Source: Vanilla planifolia (Eukaryota > Streptophyta > Magnoliopsida > Asparagales > Orchidaceae). Taken from it: a DNA stretch of 64,000 nucleotides. Below are positions 11,701 to 23,500 of this stretch, piece by piece (position 1 is the first letter of the stretch; every line of letters starts with the position of its first letter). Under the pieces are notes generated by a model that made no database searches, was not told the origin of the DNA, and saw nothing but the letters and a program-made list of their open reading frames with translations. The translations under genes and the position numbers were made by a program. Location: contig CM043868.1 in the NCBI GenBank assembly GCA_023846275.1, positions 15,967,755 to 16,031,754 of the forward strand. Reading direction: 5' to 3'.

Positions 11701-14700
11701 ATTTTTTATATTTCTCACATAATATTTGAAACTAATTTTATATTTAAACTCATAAAAATATTGTGGTGAAGGCACTGGTTGATCTAAAATTTGCATAAAA
11801 GCTAGCATAAAGAAGATTTTTTTTCTTGACTTAATTAATCTCAATTATCTTTCTAAATAAAACTATGTTAATTTGATATGCATATGTGAGATATAGAAGT
11901 CAAGGATGTATTAATGAGTGGGTACTTAAAAAAATATGCTAAGATGATAGTGACTACTATTAATCATATAGTACTTAAGTTAATTTCATGAAATCAAAAG
12001 TATGTATTGTGTTACTAATAAGTTTTCTTTAAATTGGCATAGATATGATAATGTGAATTACTAGCAAGTTGAAGTTGAGTTGATCACTATTCTTATGAAA
12101 ACTTCAAGTTTAAGGGATTTTGATTATTTTTGATGGTGTGACAACCATCATAGATATTTTTTACTTTTTTCTATGAATTAGATTATTAAAATTTACAATT
12201 TTCTCTTATGACATAATGTGATTATATTGCATACTTGAGCATTTGATCAAGTAAAATCTTTAGTTCTTGAATCATTAACCATCTAGAGTTGAATTAGAAT
12301 ATGTTGAATTTGTATAAATCTCTCTAGATAAAAGACATGAGCTCTAAGTAAAAAAAAAAAATCTTAGAATAAACTTTGTCTTCACTACTTAATGATTATA
12401 CAACATAATGTCAAATATCATACTTATGTAGTATACATTTAGGCTTATAGCTACACCTAAACTTTGAACTTATCATGACATTGTATATGTATGATGGGTT
12501 TATCATATAAATGAAAGTATCATTTAGTTTAGGATATAGTGAAAATTTGATTATACAAGGTATTAACTTTGCATGTGTGTTGTTTGTTTTTTGATAATTA
12601 AGTTCATACCAGCATCGAATGAGTACGAAACTTCCTTCATATGAGTATGCAATTTATTTTCTTTTATAAATAGTCATTTATAAGCTTAGATGTAGTCAAA
12701 CATATGTGATTAATATATATCATATAAGTACAATATTATGATGATATTATAGCTCATTCGTATACTCAATAGTTCTTATATGATCACTAAGTTTGGCTCT
12801 GTGTACTCATATTAGCTACATCATATTGTAAGAAGTAAAGTATCAAATATATGTAATCCATTTTTTATCACATGTAACTTAAATTACTTAAGAAAGAATT
12901 GTATTTATTATTTCATATAAATATAATATTTATATTGTATGAGTACTATCATTTATTTGATAAGCATTAATATTGTCATTCTACATTGACATACAATGGA
13001 GATCTTAATATTGCACTTGTATATTACACCTTATAAAAATTTTAGAAAAAAACTTGATATAAAGTTGTCGTATTACTACGATAAGTTTATCATATGTGTA
13101 TAAATATTATTTAAAGTTTAGTTAAATTAATTACTATATTATCATTCAATGATTTATTCTTATATGATCATATCATACGATATTTTCTCAAGAGCTGGGC
13201 TCTGAGTGAAAATAATTATCGTATAATAGTGAGCTACTGTCATACTTATGCAATTTATTTGAATTACTAAGATAAAATGCATTGTAATTATACAATCATT
13301 GTGATCATTTTATATAATATATACAAAACTTAAGTTTTGCACAAAGAGTCAACATCATATAGTTCGAAGACACCTCTTGTGCTTGTACAATAAATCATTT
13401 TGCACTTATCCTATTGTCATAATATTTAAGGAGATCTAAGAATTATGCTCATTATTTTTATATGATTATTGTGACACATTAATATGATCAATTATCATAA
13501 TATACAACAACTAGTTCTAATCATTTCGAGAAATCATGTAATATTGTTAAACCTACCTTAAGTTATAAGAAATAAATCAGAGGTATGCATAGGAATATTT
13601 TTAACTTCAGAAAGGCTAATAATTCTATTTTTATGTCTTCACAAGAAAGACTTCCAAAGCATGATTTGCAAATAAATCTTTAAAAGTTTTGTAGAACTTC
13701 TTATTACATTGTAATCACATTCTTCATCTTCTTTTACATGTTTTTTAGTTTGATAACACCTTAACAACCACTTTAGATATTGTCACTCATGAGTTACATA
13801 GTTTTTTGGATTATTATATGATTACTTACTATTATTACACTTATAACCATTATCATTTGTTGTTATAATGGTTACTATTGTGTGGCCATGATTAGCTTAT
13901 TGTTGTATGTTTAATAGAGTTGTTATTTGATTATTGTGTGATCAAATTACTATGAGGGTTTGTGTCATAGCCACTTGTTGGAAAAAAACATTTTTTTAGT
14001 GAAGCATAGTTGGGTCATCCATGGGTGAACATAGGCCAAGATTTAGTAGCCAAATCGCTTAAAACCATTAAGTAATTTTTTTACTTATACATGTTTTTCA
14101 CTTACCCCACATTTAACAATAATTGCTTTGTTAATAGAACAAACCGTTTTGAAAATTTTAAACTTACTAGATTGATTGGTGTTTACTTTCTTTATTTCAA
14201 AAGTGCAAACAATCACAATTCAATTATCTTTTATATTTGGTGAGTTGCTTTCAATTTGATCTTAGATTTGAGCATACTATTATGAATGTCTCAATGTAAG
14301 GAAATTAAGAGCATATGGTTTGTATTTTTTAGAAGTTATTTGAACATTTTATGAATTTTTAGAAATTTTAAAAATAAAAGAATTTAATTTTAACAATACT
14401 TATTTTATAAATATCAAGATGTGCTGATTCTTAAAAATTAAGTCAATTGGATTATGATAAAATATATTTGTATGTGATAAAGACAATGTCTTAAGATATA
14501 TTATCTAAATACAATTATAATAAAATTATAATAGAACCTTAGGTAAACATAAGTTGACATGATCAATCCCTATAAATTTTTAAAATTTTTAGACAATTTT
14601 TGTTAAGAGGAAAGATTATAATAGACACTATTTTTACTTAGATCTAGATAAGGGAAATCTTAAAACTAAGCTAAAGGGATGTTGCTACTATATGTTTGAC

Positions 14701-16960
14701 ATAATAAAATCTTTTTTTTCAAGATATATTATTTATTTATAAAAATATCAAAATAATAATGTAATCTAAATAAATGTATCATTATGCCAAACATGGTAAA
14801 AAACACATATCAATAATAAAGCTCTTTGATATGAATTTAACAATATTGAGTTTGCATTTTTTAAAATATATAAAGAATTTATTATGAATTTTCAAATATT
14901 TTGAATATTATAATAAATCTCAAAATTGTCTTGATTTGAAATTCATTTATTTTGGGTGAAAAGAAATAATTTTGGTAGATGATAAATTTGTAGATAAATA
15001 AAATATAAGATGTTTTATGTAAATCTAACAACAGTGTTTCCTATGAAATAATGCTGGAGTTTTGGTGATGAAGTAAGTGATTTTTGACATTAGGCATCAT
15101 TTTTCTTTGTTTGGAGTTTCGATTATCTCTGTCATTATTTGGTTTAACAATTATAAATGAAAATGTTATACTTCACAACACTCTTTGGCAGAAGAAGTAA
15201 GACATGATTGCACTCGTTCATAGATTTATTTATCATCATTTTGGCTTGGAGTTCATGTATTTGGGTTGTTTTTAGTATTTTAATAACATTAACATGATAA
15301 CTAGAACACATGCCATATATTGAGACCTTTATTTAATTTCTATTATGGTAGTTATTTTATGAACATTATTTTTTCAAAATAAATACGATAGTCTTTATGT
15401 GGATTTCACTTTTTATTTAGATTATAATATATGATTTGATTTTTATAAAAATTAAATTAAAGATTTTGATGATGTCATAAGAGTTACATTTTTATTTTTG
15501 TAAAAAGAGATTTAGATTTATTAATTTTGAAAATTTATTTCATTTCTAAATTCTCATTCTATTTACTCTAAAAAGATTTTCAAAATAAAAACGATTTTAT
15601 AAATAAATAGTTTTTAAATACTCAATGGAAAAAATAATAAACAATTATTTGGTGATAATTAGTATTACAACTATCTATTTCAAGGTTGTGAGACTTAAAT
15701 TATCTGAAATATTTTTTGTATTTTTTTCACTTCAAAACTTGAAAAACAAATTTAATTGAGAGATTATTTTAAAATTAAGAAAATTTAGCATTCTCTAGTT
15801 CTTAATGAATAAATTTTTATGATATTTTGAATAAATTTAAGTGATTCTCATCTTAAATTCTCTAAGGTTGATTTATGTTATTTCTCAATCGATTGATCAC
15901 CAACTTTTATTTATATCTCTTGATGTGATGCTATAGTGCTTTTGGAAAATGATTTCCTACTTATCCTAATTTTTCCAATGACTCTTTACAATTTTGGTTT
16001 CGAACCAAGTATTAATATCCTTGAAGTTTATTCGTAATTTTTTATTCACTTTCACAAAAATTCAAAAATAAAAGTCTTTATAGTTTGATAATTTTGAATA
16101 GCAAATATTATTATCAAATAAAATTTGAACTATAACTAGTTCTTTAATTGCCTAAGATTTCTTAACTTACCTTTTAACTTCATTTTGTTTGATCACATAT
16201 TTCAACCGTAGCTAACTTTATTTAAAACTTAAATAATCAAACATGCAAACAATTTGGAGTAAAATTTTCTTGTCAATTGACTTAAAAAAATTCATAAAAT
16301 TTTATAATAATATTTTGATATGTGGAATTATCATTTTAAAATTAAATATTTTTAAAAATATTAATTTTTATGCTAAAAAAATTATTCAATTTTAAATCAT
16401 ATTTTCTATATCATGTCAGTAGATTTATCTTGATACACCATACAATATTTGACAATTGTCCAAAAATACTTAGGACATTTTTTTTTTTCAATTTTTAGAT
16501 GTTTAAGAATAAAGAAAATGTTGCCAGATATTAATCATTTGTGTGTTAAATAGATCTAAGGGCTCAAATAAATCTATATATAAGACTATATTTGTGAATG
16601 AAATTCCAAATTACGTTTAAAAAATATTTTTAATTTATTTTTATTAATTTAAAAGTCAGGTACAAACAAAATATATTTGTTAATCCATTCACGAGTTTTT
16701 AACCTTACTTGAATCTTACTAACAAAAGTTATCTAATCAAAGAAAAATTGAAGTTAATTTGGAGGAAATGTTTTTTTTTCGTGACCAAGAAAAGACTTAT
16801 TTTGTATTATATTTTGTGAAGGAAAAATAAAATTAAGCTTTTAAAACTAAATTATCCCTAGCAGGCGTTAAGCGGTTAACAACTATTTTAACAAAAAAGG
16901 ACTTTTAATAATATATTCAAAATTTTTAGTTTATCTATAATAAATTCTTGTCATTCAGAT
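5800..16960. other. AT-rich gene desert between MYB and cryptochrome
   Basis: About 11 kb with no credible exon, RNA gene or intact transposon. Composition is very AT-rich. 6190-6740 is low-complexity, with many short TTTAAAAT-type runs. 12.4-13.6 kb contains many diverged short motifs around CATATGAGTA and TACTCATAT, suggesting a decayed tandem or retroelement array. The longest open frames, such as 11626-11844, are low-complexity and match nothing I know. Confidence 0.55.
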
Positions 16961-16968
16961 TGTAAAAA

Positions 16969-16975
16969 TATTTAA
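16969..16975 (+). promoter_or_regulatory. Possible TATA element of the cryptochrome gene
   Basis: TATTTAA sits just before a sharp change from very AT-rich to balanced composition at about 16980. A start near 17005 would fit, giving a leader of up to about 490 nt, possibly shortened by a 5' UTR intron (acceptor candidate TTGCAG at about 17370-17375). Support is weak: composition and motif only. Confidence 0.3.
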
Positions 16976-17409
16976 GCGACAGGAAAGCGTGGCAAATTGG
17001 TTTCTTCAGCGGGATGAAAAAGCCTTTCGGGGCAAAATCCAGTGAGGTTTTGTGAATCGGTCAAAGCTTGATTTGAAGAGAAGGGGGCTGCTGTGTTTAT
17101 TACCAATTATTATGCAAGAACCGTCTGAAGTAGGGATTTGAAACAGGAATCGATGGCTTTTAATTGTTTGATGAACTATAGGCGGCTTGTCCATGCTCAA
17201 GGTGCGATCTTCGGCCTCCTTTTGCACTCTAACGCATTCCATCTTTACCTGTAATCGCTACTTCTGCGTCTCTGGTTCTGGGTTTTCCTTCTAAGGTTGA
17301 GTGCTTAGTGTGAGGATAAGAAGAAATCAAGTGTTAGTCTCAATAAGCAGTATTGTTCTTCCCCCATGTTGCAGGTTATTGCATTCGATTTGTGAACAGT
17401 AGTTCTTTG

Positions 17410-17502
17410 ATGCGCGAGTTCTTTTCGGTGTCCAAGTAGCTCCATGGCGTGTCTCGTCTTATGGTTTCCAAAAGCTTGAAAGCGAATCTCCGTGATGGTT
17501 AG
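17410..17502 (+). promoter_or_regulatory. Cluster of upstream ORFs in the cryptochrome leader
   Basis: Three short ORFs lie in the last 90 nt before the cryptochrome start: 17410-17439 (9 codons plus stop), 17444-17479 (11 plus stop) and 17461-17502 (13 plus stop). The last overlaps the main ATG at 17495 in another frame, so ribosomes using it would miss the main start. Such overlapping uORFs usually lower translation. Whether all are in the mature leader depends on the unmapped transcription start and any 5' UTR intron. Confidence 0.5.
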
Positions 17503-20500
17503 TCCAAGCAAGACAATAGTTTGGTTCAGAAGGGACCTGAGGATTGAGGATAATCCTGCCTTATCTATGGCGGCAAAAGATGGTCTTGTCCTTCCGGTTT
17601 TCATTTGGTGTCCGGCTGAAGAAGGACCGTACTACCCTGGGCGTTGCTCAAGGTGGTGGCTTAAGCAGTCACTTGCCCACCTGGATCAATCTTTGAAAGC
17701 ACTTGGGGCCCCTCTGCTGTTTATTGTGGCCCAAAGCTCTGTTTCTGCTCTTTTTCAATGTATTGCGGCAACTGATGCCACTAGAGTGTTCTACAACCAT
17801 CTTTATGGTACTCGTACTCGTATTTGCTGCACTTCGTTTTTCTTCTACACTTGCTCTTGCATTTGGGTGCCTGCCATCAGATTTGATCAGTTATTTAGTT
17901 GTTATGTACAAATCACCTTCCCAAGTTTTTATAAGGTGATTAATTGATGCTTTATGACTTTGAGTTTTCTTCTTTAGATTACAAATGAGGATGAACGTGG
18001 AAGATTATTGTCATAATTGCATTGTATGAAATTACTTAAAATTTCCCTGAACAGTTATTTTAGTATCTTGTTTTTGCCTTCCATGCTTGGTAAATGAGAT
18101 AGCATTGATATCGTATTTTGTTCTTTTATTTGTTATGCAGAGATCTCTTTATCTTGTCTAAACCATCCTATTGGTTGTATTTGCAATGCTTGGTGGAAAT
18201 TGGTTCTGCCATTCATGGCTTATTTTAAGGATTCTTTTGTAAGCACAAAAGTTCATGTTTGTTTGTTTAAGGTCGTTGCTTGTGTTGAGCTTATATTATT
18301 TGCTGGGTTTGGGCTTCAAAGAAGATTACAATGCTCTTAAAATAATGCTAAATAATTGCCAAGACCATGGAACCTAGAAGAGGTTATTACTTTTCTTAAA
18401 AAATTGGTTATATGCCTTTCCTTATGAAGCACTTATCATGTGGTATTGCACATGTTTGTGAAATTGGGTAACAATGATTATCAAAGTGATATTATACATT
18501 TAAGATTGTGAAAAAAGAATGAAAAAAGGGAATATGATAATTGTGGATTGTTAAATTATAATGATATAGTATACAAAATTTGAACATATGTGACATAAAA
18601 GTTGTAGGTTAGATGATTAGGTATGTTGATACCAAGGGTGTCTTGGATGTGGGTATAGATGGGGTCCCAAGTATCCATGTAGAGTTACTAGACATCTCGT
18701 TTCATGAACACCAAGAAAGAGAACAAATAGGGTAAAGTAGAAAACTTGTATAGAAGTGAGAGAAGAAGATAGAACTTTTTAGTAATGAAAAAAATCAAGA
18801 AAAGGCAAAATACAACTATTGTAATGGTAGAAAGGAATCCATTATCTTGTCAAGCACAAAGATGGGATCTCTTTATTATTATAGGGACATTTGGTAAGTG
18901 TCAAATAAGATTGGTGCATTAGAAAAAGCACGAGAAGAAGCTAGAGTAGAGGTTCTTGAGAAGGGCATAGCTTTGCCTTAAGGCATGAAAGAGTTTGCTT
19001 AAGCAAAGGGGCCTGACTAGTTGAAGCAAGCAATGAGATTTTGCAATTTAAGGAAAATACTGAACGATAAATGTTGAAGAAGGTAATGCTAGGCAGGAGG
19101 GAAATTGCTTGGGACAAGATTGAGAATGTCTCGAATTCTATTTGAAGGACTTGGTAGTAGAGCTTCGTGGTCAAATGCAAAAACTAGTTGGGTTTGTGTG
19201 GTGGATAAGACATAAGGTATCTTGTTAGATGAGTGACTTGGTGAGGTGGTTGGAGATTTTGACATCTATCAGTGCTTTTCCAATGAAGGGATCTCAATGG
19301 AGTGCCCTAGACATGAAGGCTTCAATGAGGATTTGGTTGAAGATACAACAAAAATTTTGTTGCCTTCGTCAAAATTTTTAGGAAAGAACTTCTAGTTAGT
19401 TAAAACTTGATGAGTTGTACGAAATGCAAAGTGGCACTAGGTGAAGGAAATGCCTAGAGATCTAAGTGGATGGACTCCTGAATTTTAAGTAAGTTTTATA
19501 CTGATGGTAATGGAAAAATTGATTGCTACACATAGGGGCACTATTGGAGGGCAAAATTATAGTGTAACATTAATTCCTCATTTTGAAGGTCTAAGCATTT
19601 ATGTAACACCTAATTGTTATTATTAAGACTTGCAATTGAGATATTTAGAGAAGAGGTGTAGGTTAGATTGTTCATAGTTTCATTTTCCTTTTTTGGGAAT
19701 ACATCATCTTTCATAACTTAAGTGATTGATTTCTTAAAAGATTTTAGTGTTGTTTTAGACATTGATGATGAGGAAACAACCATGCCCTACAAATGTGGTT
19801 AAAGTTGGGACAAGCACAATGATGACGGAGGAAAGAAGGGTACTTAATGGGGTGGCACAAGCTTCAAAGTGGCAAAGGGTTGCAAGGAGGACGAGTTTCA
19901 ATAGAGTCCGAGTTGATGTCAAAGGAGATAATGTTAGTGGCAAAATGACTGACATACAGGTGTGAACGTAACACAACTCTTATTGCTTAGCAAATGGTTG
20001 GTAAACTGTGGCAAGGACCCAAGGTGATCCTAATACCTACACGTCAATTAGAGAGTCAACACAGTTGAAAGGGAAGGCCGGCCTAGGAGAGATTAGAGAG
20101 AAACAATGAATAGAGCCCTTAACCCCAAAAGGGGTTTTGGATAGAGGGTGGCATTTAGGATGGACTATCATCTCTAGGAAGATCAGGATCTCATTCTTGA
20201 TGAGAAGCTTTACGGTTTGGTTGAAAAATCTATTATTTGAGGTCACTTGGTTGAGGTATTTTCCCACACCATAGCTATTATACTTATCTAAGCTATGCAC
20301 CCAATTGAGCAAGTGGTGTGCTAGGATCCTTGACATAAAGGCCTACTCTAGGTCGTGGAAGGAAGAAAATTTGGGACCAATGTAGGCATGATGTAACTTG
20401 ATGGGAGGCATCGGAGCGAGGAGCTAATGATGGGGAAGGATAAGCCCTCGATGAGGCTTTGTTATGAGACAAGGGACATTTACAGGATGGGGAGCTCTAA

Positions 20501-23500
20501 GCTTTGATGGAAGCTCTAGAGTTAGTTGTTGATTGCCAAAGGTTGATAAAGAACAATATTCTCACCACTAGGATGGTTCTAAGAGTTGAAAGAACACAAG
20601 GGCGGCTAAGATGCTTAGTGCCAAGCAAGATTATGATTGACGTCACTTAGAGTTGATTAAGGAGCTTAATTGGGGAGGAACGTTGACTTGTTGTGGTTGG
20701 AGCCAAATTTAAAGTCTTGGTAGAATGCAAGCCAAGATGTGCTTGATCTAATTTTGGAGCTTAAGGATAGAGGCGTAAGAGAGACTTGCAGCTTATGGGG
20801 TATAACATGATCTAGATGTTTCAATGTCAATTTATATTTGTTGTATCTAAATTGTATTACATTATTTTAGTTGCATATTTTGCACCCTTGTGATACCCTG
20901 ATTACAGGTCTATTGTCTATCATTTGAACTTTTGTAGATAGGTATATGATGTGTAGTTAACTAGTAGGCTAAGATGGTTGAAATAGGTCATCTGGCATTT
21001 TCTTATACAAATGCACTCCATGTTATGGTTTATTGTAGTTTTAGAGTATTTTTCCCTTTCTAAGTCTTGCAAAAGGTTGTGAAGACATGATTGTTGTTTG
21101 GAAAATAGCAAATCCTTTGTGGATTCACCTTGTCATATTCGAAAAACTTAGTCTTAGTGCAAAACGATAAACTTGGCTTACGATCCTTGGTGCCTGCTAG
21201 AATCTATTGTGAAAGACTTTGGTGATTTTATTGTAAAGGTCAAATTAGGTGATTAATTACCTTAATTACCTTGGGTGTCTAAGTTCATCCTTGATCTCAA
21301 ATTACTTTTTTATTGAATTTTTGCCATGACACTTAAGGGAATTGAAGGTTTAAGCACAAGCTATAATCTTAAAGTGATTGTAAACCTTAAAAAGCCCTCT
21401 TGAAGAGGCAATCAAAGTTCAACTTGCATTAGAAAATTTTATTTCCTGCATGTGTATTGAACTTTGTTCATGTGGATTTGGAATGATGTGAATAGTGCAT
21501 AGATAGTTTGACATAGTGTGAAACAAGTTTAGTTTACTTTTAGATTATCACACTTTTTGAACCCTAGTTAATACCTACTAACAACTTGAATTATCCTAGT
21601 ATGTACCATCAAAATTCTTATAAAATTTTAGTAAACTTTTACTGTCTTAAGATCCGTTAGCTCATAAATTCACCATCTCCCCTTCAAATTCGCCTCAAAA
21701 CCCCTGTCATTATGAGCCTACCTATAAAACATAAAGTGCTCTTTGAACCCAAGTTATTCTTACATGCTCACCTATTTCCTATGCCAAATGCTTACTACAT
21801 CTAGTTAGCATTCTCCTTGGAGTGCTTTTGTAACACTTCACAAACAAACTCACTAAATATACAAAGATAATTAAATTACACAATATTTCAAAATGTTAGT
21901 TTTTTTTGAATTGGTCCTAAATTAGCAAAAATCTAGGATTTAAGCCTAAATTGGTGTATCTACATGCACCTATGTGCGAATTGTTATGACTTGCCTACTC
22001 TTAATACTTGATAATGGATATATTGACAGTTAAGTAGACTATATCAGAGTCTAATAACAATACTGAGGACACAAATACATTATTAGAAGGGGTGACAATT
22101 AAAACTAAATTATAATTTGTGATCAAACCATAGCTCATAAGATGTACAATAATATAAGATCACATGCATATCTGTTTCACAAACAAATTTTATAGCATTA
22201 TCTCTAATACAAAGCTTATATATACAAGATGTGGCATCTCTAAAATATCTCTATTTATCAAACCACTTAACTCACATGCCACCATTAAAGGTGCATTACA
22301 CTTCATATCATAGCAGCAATTGTGGTGTTGTGCACATAAGACTAGTATAGCTTATTATCTCTTTTTTAATTTGTTTATTTTTTTATTAGATTTCTTTTTT
22401 CTTATGTTTGATAAATTTATTTCATAGAATATCATATACATATATATATATATATATATATTATATCATATTATATTAACTATATTTTATAAGTACAATC
22501 AAAACTCATAATTACAAATAAAGGATGCTTTGTTAATATGCTTAATTCATCATACTTATTTGTATTATAATTTACTCAAATTTATCTATCTAAATTTTTG
22601 AGGATTATTTTAGATTCATTTTCTTTTTTTCTTTCACTTCTTACATATGAAAAACCATACACAACTTTATCAATATTGCAACATTTTAATAAAATTCCCT
22701 TTCATCACAACTTAGTTTCTTGCAAATTCCTTAAACAACACTTTTTTTTTAAATTACTTGAGCTTATTTAAACCTATTGGTATTAGAATGATATTTCTTT
22801 TAATCTAATGTGGTTTGATGATGAACTAAGTAGAAGTTGGTTGGCTGTGAACATTGAAGAGGGAGGGTAGCAAATGTGCATGGGTGAAAGTGATGAAATG
22901 CACTAGTGTATTTGTTGTATAAGGATTCTAAGGGTACAGGGATAAATAAGTCTTACATCGACTACAAGAGTGTAGATCACGAGCTTTATAAGTTATAAGC
23001 CTTGAAATGGTGAGGTACCTTTTGGAAGCAAAGTCGTATTGGATCTTATGAGAACTCTATAATTAAGCATTTTTAGGATGAATTAGTGTTTGGATAGGTG
23101 ATCAAGTTGGAAAAGTTTCTTTCATAAGGATAAAACACAATTAAATTGGTACAATATTTTATCAGGAAGGATGGAATGCTATAATATAGTATTTGAGCAA
23201 TACTTTTTCTGGTTTGATGTGGTTTGAGGATGAACTAAATAGAAGTTGGTAAATTTGTAACATTTGGGATCAAAGAAGGTAGGTAATGGTCTTCAAGTGA
23301 TGTTCTAGAGATGAATCATCATGCAAAAAGTGACTCTTGACAAGTCTTTAGGTAAAAAAGTATAAAGATGATAGTTTCACATTAATTATAAGAGGGATGA
23401 TCCTAAGCTTTATAAATAAAGTTATTTAAGATTTGAAATTGTGAGATATCTTTTGAAAGAAAGCTTTTATTGGATCTCATGACAACTCCATAGTTAAATG

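Noticed and set aside
17305-17604. Minus-strand open frame of 99 codons over cryptochrome exon 1
   Set aside because: It overlaps the conserved cryptochrome N-terminus in antisense and has no motif of its own.
19762-19965. Plus-strand frame of 67 codons in intron 1
   Set aside because: Antisense frame of equal size overlaps it, and no known domain is visible; treated as decayed repeat sequence.
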